DNA of 64,000 nucleotides from Eutreptiella sp. 'Long Island Sound 2002' (Eukaryota > Euglenozoa > Euglenophyceae > Eutreptiales > Eutreptiaceae). The translations under genes and the position numbers were made by a program. Location of the stretch: positions 38,007,228 to 38,071,227 of the forward strand of contig OZ038378.1 of assembly GCA_964036045.1 (NCBI GenBank), in the 5' to 3' direction. The notes beneath the pieces were generated by a model. That model made no database searches, was not told the origin of the DNA, and saw only the letters and a list, made by a program, of their open reading frames with translations. Position 1 is the stretch's first letter. Each line of letters begins with the position of its first letter. Shown here piece by piece: positions 42,141 through 52,489 of the stretch.

Positions 42141-44012
42141 GTTTTTACAAATATACTTTTGGATTATTTGGGGTGCACAAACCAGTGTAATTAGCCCATG
42201 TTGAGCCCATGTTGAGCAATTTTGGCCCCTCTCAAGGCCGGAAGGGCCTTCAAAATGGGCCAATTTGGGACCACATGACTCAAAAACGGGTCAAAACCAT
42301 GGTTTTCCAAAAATGCCCTAGTGGTGCACAAACGGATGAATACAGCTCATTTTCAGCTCCTTTGGAGCCGCTCTCATCCACTTTCCAGTGCGTACCTCAT
42401 TTGTTGTTGAAGTCTCCTAGACCAAGTTCCTTCCCCCACCGGCCCGGTCCCAATATTCAATTCTGGTTAGGTTTGGGGTTAGGAATCCGGACAGTTTGGT
42501 GTAGGGCTTGCTATTACTATTGCACATAGGGGGTAGCCGGAATCAACTTGACAAGCGGTTGGGGTTCGGGTTAGGGACATGGTCACCGAGCTGGTGGAAC
42601 TAGTCTTGGTTTTATAACCCTCTTTAGTGTCTAGGTTGGACCTAGCAGGTTTGGTAAGCAAGGAAGTAGCAAGCAGCAAGCAAGCATCAAGCAAGCAACA
42701 ACTACGCGCGAAATGGGGAAAAGGCATACCTCCGTTGTGGTGCTTCGGATTCGGCCAAAATATTGGTGGATGCTACCTATGGACGTGAGGGACAACCACA
42801 AAAAGTATGAGCCAGAAACTCAACGTGAGGGGGGGGGGGTGGAAAAACTTCGCGCGAATTGTTTTCGTACCCCCCACCCTTTGGGGGTACCCCCGAAGAA
42901 AAAAAAAGCTGGCCACCCCATGTAGGAATTTTTTTTCGCCAAGAGAAATTTTTTTACTGTGTGCTGCTTGAACTTGCATGTCACCTTCACTTTGGCACAT
43001 TTTATGACGTTGGCACATGAACTACTACTGAGATAAAAGTAATTGGTTTTTTTTTGCATGGTGCCAATGGCACCCCCCCCTTTTTTGTTGATTCTTTTTC
43101 ATCAAGCCATCAGTGCCTTTGAGCGCCAGATATCGCAAGACGAGGCACTATACAAATGTCGTTTGTTGCGAAGTGAAGATCCTACATTCGGAGCAAAACC
43201 CCGGCCCAAATGGAGCGTCAAATTCTTTCAAGGGCGAACACGGTCCTGCGTTCTTTCTTCCTTTCTTGTTTCTCTTTCCCACGCTTTGTTGCGTGGCCCC
43301 TTGAGTTGAGTTCGGTTTCTCGCCCTCTCGATAGGGTGCATTGCCTTATCTGGGGGGACTCTTTCGGGCCGATAAGAGGCCAAGGTGGGGCATTGCACTG
43401 CAGCCGGAACAGACCGGGGGTCTTTGTGCCCTTAAACACAAATACCACCCATATCGGCTGAAATATCCCTGGTTACCTTGAAAAATACCCTCCTTGCACC
43501 TTCCAAACCCAAATACGTGGGGTAGAGTTAAGGAAATTTCAGGTTTTGGGGTCCGGAGAAAATTTTCGCGCGAATTTTTTCGTACCCCCCCCCCTCCGGG
43601 GGTACCCCCCAAAAAAGGTGTTCGCCGGTACCAGGAATTTTATTCTAACCCCCCCCCCCCTTGACTCACCGGTAGCGGCCGGGAACGGGTGTTGCAGGTG
43701 CCGGACCTCCATTTCAAAATCTGCAATTTAGGGCCAAAATCAGCTCTTTTTTGCCCAAAACCGCCCTAGAACCTGCTGAAAATGGTCAAATGAAGGGAAA
43801 TAGTGGCTACTCTACACATGTAGCTACACTTCCATGTGCCTAAGGGCCCTCTAGGGCCCTATAACTCCACAATATGTCCGCGAACCAGCCCCCAAAGGCC
43901 GACAAAAGCCCCAGAATTTGTTCACATTGGCCGCTGACAACCGCAAACCAAAAACAGACCATATCTTGGGCTGTGTGGCTCAAAACGTGATTTCGAGCGC
44001 ACCTAATCCACG
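42141..44012. repeat. Array unit 2, A segment
   Basis: Near-identical direct copy of 39441-41330. One small deletion near 42310 removes about nine bases relative to unit 1. Duplication must be recent. Confidence 0.95.
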
Positions 44013-44850
44013 TGATCCACCTTGACTGTTGAAAAGAGTCATTTTCTTTTGCACCCGTTTGAACTTGTTGACCCATTTTGGCACGCACATCTGTGGACTA
44101 CCTCCTGCAGCTTGCCGCACCCCAATGGGCCTCGGTACGGGGGTCCTAGGCGTCGGTAAGGGCAACCTTGAGGGATGAAAACAGCCAAAAGTGGATGGTT
44201 GCAGGTCCAAAAGTATATTTGTAAAAACACATTTTGGCTCCATTTTTGACTGATTTATGGTTCCAAAGCAGCCCATTTTCAAGGCATTTTGTGGCTTTAA
44301 AGTAGCCGAGACGGCTTGCAATGGGCTCAAAATGGGCTCATTACACTGGTTGGTGCACCCCAAATAGTCCAGAAACATATTTGGAAAAACACATTTTGGA
44401 TCCATTTTTGACTGATTTATGGTCCCAAAACAGCCCATTTTCAAGGCATTTTGTGGCTCTAGAGTGGCCGAGATGGCTTGTAATGGGCTCAAAATGGGCT
44501 CATTTTACTTGTTTGCGCACCCCAAATGGTCTTGGATCATTTTTCGAAAAACACTTTTTTGACCCATTTTTGACCCATTTTTGGTTGCAAAACAACCCAT
44601 TTTCAAGGCATCTTGTGACTTTGGAGGGGCCAAAATGGCGTGCAATGCCCCCCAAAATGGGCTCATTTCACTTGTGTGCGCACCCCAAATGGTTTAGGAT
44701 CAATTTTGGAAAAACACATTTTTGGCCCACTTTTGACCCATCTTTGGTCTGAAAAAAGCCAATTTTCAATGCATTCTGGGATCTTCAGAGGGCGAAAACG
44801 GGCCACCATGAGCTCAAAACGCGCCAAAAACATTTGTTTTGGTGTTCCAA
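44013..44850. repeat. Array unit 3, X and Y segments inverted
   Basis: 44013-44207 is the reverse complement of X (41331-41525) and 44208-44850 of Y (41526-42165), but X' precedes Y'. A simple inversion of X-Y would give Y'-X'. So either each block inverted separately or a circularly permuted inverted copy was inserted. Junction TGGTGTTCCA/ACTATTTGGGG is at about 44850. Confidence 0.85.
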
Positions 44851-45155
44851 CTATTTGGGGCGCACAAACCAGTGTAATGAGCCCATGTTGAGCCCATGTT
44901 GAGCAATTTTGGCCCCTCTCAAGGCTGAAAGGGCCTTCAAAATGGGCCAATTTGGGACCACATGGCTCAAAAACGGGTCACAACCATGGTTTTCCAAAAA
45001 TGATCCTAGTCCAGTTGTGGTGCACAAACGGATGAATACAGCTCATTTTCAGCTCCTTTGGAGCCGCTCTCATCCACTTTCCTCATTTGTTGTTGAAGTC
45101 TCCTAGACCAAGTTCCTTCCCCCACCGGCCCGGTCCCAATATTCAATCTTGGTTA
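44851..45155. repeat. Array unit 3, truncated A segment
   Basis: Third copy of the start of A (TTGGGGCGCACAAACCAGTG ... CCAATATTCAATCTTGGTTA), ending where the other copies continue GGTTTGGGGTTAGG. A short deletion near 45082 removes TCCAGTGCGTACC. The array ends here. Confidence 0.9.
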
Positions 45156-45660
45156 ACCCAAACCCTAAGCCGAACCTGGACCGGCCGGCCATGGGGTCGG
45201 CCGCTTGTCCACCGAGCCGGTATGTCCTCCGAAGGCCATGTCGAGTTTAATCCGGTGAGCTCTTTGTCCAGACTCAGGCTGGTGAACGTGTCCTATATGT
45301 GCTTGAAGTCAGGTTGTTGTGGGGATCTCTGCCAGAGTGCGGTGTGCTGGGGATGACGTGCAAGGAGGCTGCTGTGTCTGGCAGGACCTGCCCTCTTTCA
45401 CCTCGTGCTGGTTCTACAGTCATCGCCAACCCAAGCCCCACCCTTCCGCCCCAAACGACAATTTTGAGATTCATCGGACGAGAAATGCCCAATTTTGAGT
45501 GCAACTCTTTGAAATTGAATTTTGATTTCACTACCCATATAGCTTCCCACTTGCCTCGGAACCCTTGAACCACATGTCTTTCCGCGTTCAGTGTGCGGCT
45601 CTTTTGTTGTGCATATTACCGACAGCTTGAGTCCACTCCCCGAAGGGATCAAGTGGCTTC
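45156..45660. other. Spacer after the array, no supported gene
   Basis: Unique sequence with weak frames on both strands. Nothing recognisable. Confidence 0.4.
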
Positions 45661-46086
45661 ATGGCAGCACCTTGGAGTACATGTCCGCGTGAGGTAAGGC
45701 GAACTCACTTTGTATTTCTGTGCATGCCAAGCCGTGTTATCACGCAGGAGGCGCGCGGCACAAGTATTTGGGCAAGTGGGGCAACCCGACCGGACAAGAA
45801 AGGGCATCATAACAAGTGTGGAATGGTGGGGTATGCTGTGTCTGTTCACGGAATGACCACCTCAAAGGTGCCGGCGGCACAAATTACCCCCCAAAAAAGG
45901 TCAGGGACCATGACCAGCAAGTACGTCCCATTTCAGAGACATTTCTTTGCATTGGGTGTGGGCTACACATTGTCTCAGCGTCTCCCTGTGTGGGGGGCGC
46001 CATTTGTTTTAGGACCTGGGCTTCCCCCCCAAATCTGTATCGGCATGACACCAGCCGCCAGTCTGGGGCATGCTCTGCTCTTCTAA
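45661..46086 (+). CDS. Hypothetical ORF, 141 codons
   Basis: ATG 45661 to TAA 46084. The middle reads KKGHHNKCGMVGYAVSVHGM, then SKYVPFQRHFFALGVGYTLS with a hydrophobic C-terminus. Composition is acceptable but it has no motif, no homology I recognise, and no splice signals to judge by. Confidence 0.25.
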   Translation: MAAPWSTCPREVRRTHFVFLCMPSRVITQEARGTSIWASGATRPDKKGHHNKCGMVGYAVSVHGMTTSKVPAAQITPQKRSGTMTSKYVPFQRHFFALGVGYTLSQRLPVWGAPFVLGPGLPPQICIGMTPAASLGHALLF

Positions 46087-46453
46087 TGGAAGCCTTAGGC
46101 TACCAATCCTCTTTGTGGGGCTCCTCACCTCAGAACCCCAGCCAATGAACCCCTCCCATACACACAATCAAAGAGCCGAAGACCCCCGTGGGCTTTGGCA
46201 GGGGTGAGGTTCTGCGTCCTTCAAACCCTGGCTCAACCCGTGCCGCGATGGTTCCACACCTAGTTCCCCCCTCTCCTCTCTTAAAGCATCCTCTGGGATA
46301 AGACGGGGGGGGGGTGAAGATATGCGTACGCCTCCAGTTCCTTTTTGCCACCGTCTCTGGAGGTGCAGCTCTTGCTGCCGACAGCCGTGTGTCTGGGCTT
46401 TGCGGGTGTTCCAGGTCTGTTTCGTTGCGAAAGGGTGTTTGTGGGATTGCTGA

Positions 46454-46846
46454 GTGGTCAATGGTGTTGGTGAAGAGGGGTATGAAGAGTTGGAGTTGTG
46501 CAGTCTGATGCTGGTGAGGGCCCATTTTGGACTGACACTGACAGAGGTCTTTGCTCAGATGTGGGAGGCATTTGGTGCGACTCTGGGGTGCGACTCTGGG
46601 GTGTTGGCCATGCACACTTGGCCAGAAGTGCAAATCGGTGTGGCCAATTCGCCTGGTCCTCTTGGATCTCGATCCATGCGGCTTGCTCCTTTGTACATTC
46701 TAATTGCAGCCCTGTTTGCAATCCCACATTTGGTGATCCATGTGTGCATGGACGCGCTGCACCAATTTGCCGCTGAAGTACCATGTGACAAGTTGGGGCT
46801 GAGTCCTGTGGAGCTGTCCATCACAGCATGTCAAAATGGGCGTTGA
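46454..46846 (+). CDS. Hypothetical ORF with one hydrophobic segment
   Basis: 130 codons to TGA 46844, first codon GTG so it is probably an exon or a chance frame. EVFAQMWEAFGATLGCDSGV and APLYILIAALFAIPHLVIHV (a likely membrane helix) are the better parts. Minus-strand frames also stay open here. Confidence 0.25.
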   Translation: MVNGVGEEGYEELELCSLMLVRAHFGLTLTEVFAQMWEAFGATLGCDSGVLAMHTWPEVQIGVANSPGPLGSRSMRLAPLYILIAALFAIPHLVIHVCMDALHQFAAEVPCDKLGLSPVELSITACQNGR

Positions 46847-46849
46847 AAT

Positions 46850-47400
46850 GCGTGTAAGGCCCACAAGGTTGTCCATCAGATATGAGTGGGTCGTCCTGCT
46901 GTAGGTGCGTGTGAGCCGTGCTGGGTGGCCCATCAAGTGCTGTGTGAGGGCATTTCCAGTTAGGGCTGACAGACCTGCGTTCCTGTATATCAAAGTATCA
47001 AGCCCCATTATTGAGCCCAAGTTCAGGGTCCAAGATTTTTTATGTTAGATGCGAAATCTTATTTTTTAGCATTTATCGTTTTTTTTTAGCATATACAAAA
47101 GATTTCGCGCCAAAAAAAAACAGATTCTGTGCCTACAAAAAGATTCTGCGCTCATGTGTGTCCCAAAAAGTTGCACGGGCAGGGGTTTACAAAGAGTGCT
47201 ACTGCACCAAGCCAACCCATGAGAGATGAGAGGCAATGCCTGCCTTTTGCAGGTGCCCCTGCTATTTTCGTCATGCCATTTTTTTCCCTTTTGGTTAAAT
47301 CCACCAATATTAGAATCGTTTCGCACAATGCACTGCTCAGACTAGTTTGGTTTAGACTGCTTTGGTTTGCTGTGTTGTGTCATTTGTTGCTCTTATGGCA
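46850..47400. other. Spacer, A/T-rich
   Basis: 47030-47160 has clustered A and T runs with repeated TTTAGCAT and AAAGATT words. No supported gene. Confidence 0.4.
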
Positions 47401-47560
47401 TAAAACCACCCTGTGGTGGTTTTATCACCCCAAAGGGGGTGGTTTTAACAAGGGGGGTGTTTTTATTCCCCAAAATGGGTGGTTGTATCCCCCCAAAGGG
47501 GTGGTTTTATCCACCCTAAAAGTGGGCATAAAGCCACCCGAGGTTGTTTTAAAAGTGGTT
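47401..47560. repeat. GGTGGTTTTA hairpin/repeat cluster
   Basis: 47401-47424 is a perfect hairpin, TAAAACCACC-CTGT-GGTGGTTTTA. It is followed by a series of CCCCAAAGGGGGTGGTTTTA variants and looser inverted partners up to 47558. About six related units, each with A/T-flanked G and C blocks. Confidence 0.85.
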
Positions 47561-47754
47561 TGACCAGGCCAAACTGGGGGACGCTCTGCACCCTGCTACC
47601 GTTGCAATGTACCCAAGCTGTCCGACTATTTGCACAACTCGTTTCTACATCATCCTGAAAAGTGCCCTACCTGCTCCAGAACCGACGCCAATGGTGCCCG
47701 TTCAAGACCTAACGGGGAGTGCCCCTACCGCACCCCCCAGCCCTGCCACTGGTC

Positions 47755-47964
47755 ATGCCCTCTGGTCCGGTGGACAACGATTCCACTCCCCGTTTACCAA
47801 ATAACGGTTCCACTGTGGCCACGGTACAAGACCCACATGGAGCGTTTGCACCTTTGCACAGACAATTCTTCGTGACTCTTAAGCTAGCTAGTGATGCTGC
47901 TTGCACATTGCATGGGGTTTTTGTGGCCATTCCTTGCCGGCAACGTGTGTACATGTTCTTGTGA
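47755..47964 (+). CDS. Hypothetical ORF or exon
   Basis: ATG 47755 to TGA 47962, 69 codons: PNNGSTVATVQDPHGAFAPL, then RQFFVTLKLASDAACTLHGV and FVAIPCRQRVYMFL. Protein-like with a strand-rich second half. A neighbouring frame upstream (PAPEPTPMVPVQDLTGSA) may be its N-terminal continuation. Confidence 0.35.
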   Translation: MPSGPVDNDSTPRLPNNGSTVATVQDPHGAFAPLHRQFFVTLKLASDAACTLHGVFVAIPCRQRVYMFL

Positions 47965-48114
47965 GGGTTGGGACACCAATCGGTATGTGCGGCATGACCA
48001 GGTGGCGAGCCCGCAGACGACCAATGTACCTGTGGGTACCATTCGTTTGCTTTTATATGCCTCTTGGCACGCACTAAAGTGGGGACCGACCTAGGAGCAC
48101 TGGTGCTGCCACCG

Positions 48115-48534
48115 ATGGCTGACAAATTCATCGAGCAGGTCCAAGCATGCTTGAGGGAGGCGGCAGTGACTAACTGTGATGCCAAAAATGAAATGATGTC
48201 TTAGGCAGGTGTTGTTGCCTCGGTCCGCATGAACACCCAACTGTGAATTGCGGAAATGTATGGATTGCATGCAACATTTCATTGGGTACACGTCAAACTG
48301 GTGGGCAAAAAGTGCCAAGTCCCAGAACCCAGCCCATCCTCTTCCCCTCCCCTTGAGCATGCCCCTCCTTGCCCAAGTCCCAAGAACCAGCCCATCCCCC
48401 TCTTCTCTATTGCGCAGTCCATCACTCAAGTAAGTGCCCAACGATTTGCATTGCAAAGCCGCAAAGGGCAACAAAGTGTGTGCAATGTTCACGCACTTTG
48501 GACAAGGGAGCTAAACACCAAGCACAAGGAATGA
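48115..48534 (+). CDS. Hypothetical protein with in-frame TAG and TGA
   Basis: ATG 48115 reads MADKFIEQVQACLREAAVTN and CDAKNEMMS to TAG 48202, then AGVVASVRMNTQL to TGA 48244, then IAEMYGLHATFHWVHVKLVG, a Pro/Ser linker containing two related PSP blocks, and SITQVSAQRFALQSRKGQQS, ending TGA 48532. All in one frame, 139 codons. No family recognised. Confidence 0.35.
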
Positions 48535-49216
48535 AGGGATTGCATGGGATAGCCCAAGAAAAATGAGGATGAGTGAATGGATCCGGCACATTTGGAATGG
48601 AAAGAACCAATCGCAACGGGGACAGTTGGACGGCAGCGGAAAATAGTTGTCCGCGGAACAAAAAGAGTAGCCCCATGGGACCGACTTGCCAACCGCCGTG
48701 TAGTGGGGAGCTAGGCCCTAACGGTGGGGACCTTGACCAAAGGAAGTTCGGAAACTACTTTGCCTTGAGCAGCCGTGAAGCGTAAGGAGAGGAGTCTTGA
48801 CCCCGAGGTCCCTTGGGCAATGGCCCCAAGTACACGCGGCTCAGGTGCTGACCCATCGGAGAGCATGGAACAACGTTGCCCCCGGGTTTCCTCCCGGGGA
48901 TGGACCATAAACAAGTGCATTTGGTAGCTAGCTGGGTACTCCAGCACGTGAGGATTGTGGTTGAGGGAAATGCTTCGTTGTCGGCTAAGCGATCCGGAGG
49001 AAGCTTGTTTGCAGGTGCGTGAAAGGCTTCGCCGGGAATGGTGGATGATTCGAGGGAAGATTTGAGGGAGGACAACCCCTAGGCAGCACCCTAGAGCAAC
49101 CTAGTAGTGGTTGGGCCTTAGAGGAACGTTGGTGCAGCTTTGAGCCATGAGGCGAAGCCGGAAGCAAAACCAATAGTTGAGGCCCCCCCCTCGCGTCAGC
49201 GGCGGCCACCATGATA
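48535..49216. other. Spacer with a possible minus-strand frame
   Basis: A 106-codon minus-strand frame (48755-49075, TTG first codon) reads SSTIPGEAFHAPANKLPPDR and PRGQDSSPYASRLLKAK, moderately protein-like but without start or motif. Plus-strand frames are weaker. No call. Confidence 0.3.
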
Positions 49217-49815
49217 CCCCCCCCCCCCCCCTTGCGCAAGCACTGCCTTGTCTAAGCACATGAGCCCGTGTTGCCGTCGTTTTGGTGGAGTTTTCTGACC
49301 GTGGTTTTTATGGTCAGAAATGGAACATTGCGCAATTGTGCTTCGCTTGTAGAGGGAATGGGGGGCTGCATCATGCTTCTGGTAGTTCCTCCTGCTCATA
49401 CCAACATTCTGCTTCTAATCTAATTGCAACCCAATGCTGTCTGTTTTGATGTGATTTTCAGCCATGGCTCAGTTTGCTACACCTAGCATGGTTGTTAGGT
49501 ACATCCGGTCCACCGGTGAACATGTCTCCGCAACAATCATTGGTCCTACTTGTGGGGATGATTTCTTTCATGTGAAGTACATGTGGAATGGGCATGAGGT
49601 TGAGCATCATGCTCCTATGGACCGTGTCCTTTTCCCAATCCGCAGCCCTTCCCCAGAACCTTCAGAGCCCTCTCCAAAACGAGGGCGATCAGCAACGGTG
49701 ACACATGTTTTTTTGGTACCGCTCGTCGCGCGCAAGCACGGGCTTGTCTAAGCACGGGAGCCCGTGTTACCGGCGTTTTGCTGACTTTCAGGGTGCTTGC
49801 GCAAGGGGGGGGGGG
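49217..49815. mobile_element. 600-bp unit with 23-bp inverted ends
   Basis: Left end is a C run plus TTGCGCAAGCAC (49221-49243); right end is GTGCTTGCGCAA plus a G run (49793-49815), a perfect 23-bp inverted pair. Just inside, a 57-bp sequence (TTGTCTAAGCACATGAGCCC and flanks) at 49233-49290 recurs directly at 49730-49786. It encloses the ORF at 49464. No target duplication is visible, so mobility is only suggested by structure. Confidence 0.5.
49464..49751 (+). CDS. Hypothetical 95-residue protein, small beta-barrel-like N-terminus
   Basis: ATG 49464 follows TGTGATTTTCAG (acceptor-like) in context GCCATGG, a good start. Residues 9-58 read VVRYIRSTGEHVSATIIGPT, then FFHVKYMWNGHEVEHHAPMD and RVLFPI. 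Alternating strands with a Gly turn recall Tudor/SH3-like readers, but this is only fold-level resemblance. A Ser/Pro/Glu tail with PKRGRS follows, ending TAA 49749. It lies inside the 23-bp inverted-end unit. Confidence 0.45.
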   Translation: MAQFATPSMVVRYIRSTGEHVSATIIGPTCGDDFFHVKYMWNGHEVEHHAPMDRVLFPIRSPSPEPSEPSPKRGRSATVTHVFLVPLVARKHGLV

Positions 49816-50249
49816 CGGGGTACATTTAAATGTTGAAGACTGTGCATGTTGTACACCCGTAGACCGAGCCCATGCCCATGGGTAGACAGAGGTCCCTTGT
49901 ATAGCAGTGAAACCTGGTTTGTTCGTTTCCAAGTCGGCTTTTGCCTGCAGCCATGATGGGCGGAAATGTGTCTGTACGTGCCACACAGGGTCCCATGGTT
50001 GGCTAGATCATCTGATTCGCCTTTCAGTGATCCCCATTGGGTAATTGTGGATGCTTGGCCACCATGTACATAAATTACAGTAGAGGCTACACGGCAGTTT
50101 AGTGGATGGGGAGCTCACGGTTCGAGAAGTGGCTGGTGTACATTATTAACCCATGGGAGATGGTTGCAATGTGTACATAGGGCTCACCCCCTTGGAGGTC
50201 TGCTCGCCATGAATGCTCACATGCCCGTGGTTAGGCCGCTATGGTGTGA

Positions 50250-50573
50250 TTGCTTGTCTATTACAAAAAATTACCAACCTATTTTCGAAGTCAGGTGGCC
50301 GGTCCTGTAGCACACTCCCCTTTGTCATATAGACTATCAGCCACATCAAGGTTTTCGCTCACTTGGCAGAATAATGACCACCCACTCTTGAGTAGCTTTA
50401 CTGAGTTTGTGTCATTGCTTGGCGATTATATTGATGGTCTTTATTATCACATGACATACTATTGTGTCCATCGGTATACTCTACTTGTATTCCTGGCAGG
50501 TAAACTTCGTAAAGGACCTTGGCTTTCATACCGTTGGGGACTGAGGTCTTCCCTAGGAATGACGGTAAGATAG
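50250..50573 (+). CDS. Possible exon, 107 codons
   Basis: No ATG at the start, stop TAG 50571. HPLLSSFTEFVSLLGDYIDG, then YYHMTYYCVHRYTLLVFLAG and KLRKGPWLSY are strongly protein-like, aromatic and partly hydrophobic. It could be an exon or a remnant. No family recognised. Confidence 0.35.
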   Translation: MLVYYKKLPTYFRSQVAGPVAHSPLSYRLSATSRFSLTWQNNDHPLLSSFTEFVSLLGDYIDGLYYHMTYYCVHRYTLLVFLAGKLRKGPWLSYRWGLRSSLGMTVR

Positions 50574-51339
50574 GGAATAGGTGTGAACCCCTCTCGCATC
50601 TTCACCACTACCACGGGCTCAGCCTATCCTCTTGTGTCTACCCTGCTCGGGGGACCACCTGAGGGAATGTGCCATGTGCGCGTGTGGGAGCGGCAGTGAC
50701 ATTGTATTCACTGCACCTAAAACCAAGCAAAGGCTTTCATTCTGATTTGTTTGGTCGGTGCATTGCTGTGAGGTTGGAAAGCTTGAAGCTCAGATTGCTA
50801 TTTCGTGTTGTTTTACATCGTGGCTAAAAGCCATGGGCACCGGAAAAATCCATCACACAGCCATCCTTTGCACCAAGACATGGGGGCGGTCAACACACAA
50901 AAGACCGTGGTCGTGATGGACACAATGTAACGATATGCCCCGAGGTCACTCAGTGACTACATGCTACATACACAACTCCATTGAAACACTGAAATAGACC
51001 AACTGCCCCAAGGAAATGACGCCTGCGCACTGATAACAGGGTTATCTTAAATAACTTAGGGAAATTAGAGCGCATATAGTTTGACCACTGAGACTGCTCA
51101 CGGCATGTGCTTAGTCGCCGGATGGGGGATCTGCAGTTTCTTTCCCTAGGATGATGACACGGCTAGTGGAATCCGTGGCTACAAATGCCGGATGAAACGG
51201 AAAAAAAATAGGAGATCTGAGATGGTATGTGGCAGCGTGATTTATTGAGCCCGTGAGGTTTGATTGGGGACTATTTCCGTGCCACATTGCAAATAGACTA
51301 ACCCCTGGCGTTGCTGAATGTGCAGGCTGTGAATGAAAT
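50574..51339. other. Spacer, no supported gene
   Basis: Short frames only. 51111-51400 on the minus strand is open but spans the start of the next repeat and is not convincing. Confidence 0.4.
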
Positions 51340-52380
51340 GGTGTAGCCACTACTGCAAATCCCCGGCAGCATTCGCAGGCTTGCAATTCACCATTGCCAC
51401 AACGCACCCAAGCTGACCACCGACACTGTTGACCGAGATGCTTGTTGTTGTTGGGGGGGGGGGCTGCTGCCTTCTCCTAACGACCGGAGGAATCATTAGC
51501 AACATATCCCGGATGGGAAGGAACTACAAAATCGAACGGATTTGTTCAAAGGCAGTTTTTGCGCTGACCTCTGGGGGGGGGGGGGGGGGATGCATTCCCC
51601 TTCCCATTGGTGATAGAACAACATATGGACTACTTGGGAGCTATTTTGGATGGGAAGGAAATGCAACAATGCTCCCTCATTCAATGAAATGGAGTTGATA
51701 TGTGGCATTGATTCACTCAGCTTGATGTTTGTTTTCGAGTGGAACGGTTCGAATTATGGCCATTGTCCCTTAAGGGAGTTGGCACCGGGGGCGACACATG
51801 TTTGTACTACACGTTCTCACTTGTGATGAAAGCGAAAGCGAAGTGGTAACCCACGAGTCCCAAATGCACATGTAGAACGATAGAGGAATCACCATCCCGA
51901 TTGTTGCCAGGATAGAGCAACTGCAAAGGTTCCAGACCTTTAATGAAATCCCGTAGCCACTAATGGAAGTCCACCAAAACAAGGGGGGCACCCTCACCTT
52001 CAAACCACTGTAGATATGTATTTTCAGATGTTTGTGAGTTTTGTTTTACCTTGATTGTGGCTTCGCTCCGAGGTTGGTGACCATGAAAGGGCCAGTCAGA
52101 GGGCAAGTTGAGATATGTGCCCGTGGGGTGGGGCAAAATGGCCCTGCATGCCACCCCAAAAGTCATGAAGTTAGCGGTGGGGTCTTGTGACGGTGACTTC
52201 ATGAACGGGCTCCGCAACTCTCTTTGATCTCTTTGCAGTCTCAGTCTCTATGCTACTTCTGGAGTCCCCAGACATGTATGTATACACTGATGATGATACC
52301 CTGCTAGCACCGCTGCAAGGGCAATGCCGCGTCACGAATTTGGCGGATGGTACATACCCCATTTCCGTGAAAACCGAGGG
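51340..52380. repeat. Duplicated unit R1
   Basis: Begins TGTAGCCACTACTGCAAATC, includes G runs at 51456 and 51576, then GCAACTGCAAAGGTTCCAGA, CAAGGGGGGCACCCTCACC, and ends ATTTCCGTGAAAAC. The first 620 bases recur at 53745-54250 and 54255-54860; the last 400 recur at 53335-53740. Confidence 0.85.
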
Positions 52381-52468
52381 GGCTCTAGCGCAGTGGCCGC
52401 ATGAAGTGTGTGAAATCAGTTGTTTGCCACTATGGGGACCCAACACCCCAATGCGATGTTTAAATTAG
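52250..52468 (+). CDS. Small ORF with a paralogue 1.36 kb downstream
   Basis: ATG 52250, 12 bases after CTCTTTGCAG, to TAG 52466, 72 codons: MLLLESPDMYVYTDDDTLLA through LADGTYPISVKTEGALAQWP. The copy at 53610 keeps the first 42 codons open with mostly conservative changes (M/L, V/I, N/D), but changes are spread over all codon positions and the minus strand is open as well, so selection for this frame is not shown. Confidence 0.35.
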   Translation: MLLLESPDMYVYTDDDTLLAPLQGQCRVTNLADGTYPISVKTEGALAQWPHEVCEISCLPLWGPNTPMRCLN

Positions 52469-52489
52469 GCCGAACAAGGAGCGAGTGAC

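Noticed and set aside
39790-43612. Identical pairs of 60-106 codon frames in the A segments
   Set aside because: The frames match only because the DNA was duplicated recently; none has a domain or a convincing start, and homopolymer runs cross them.
45165-45180. Telomere-like AACCCTAA word after the array
   Set aside because: Only one or two partial copies; there is no tandem telomeric repeat.
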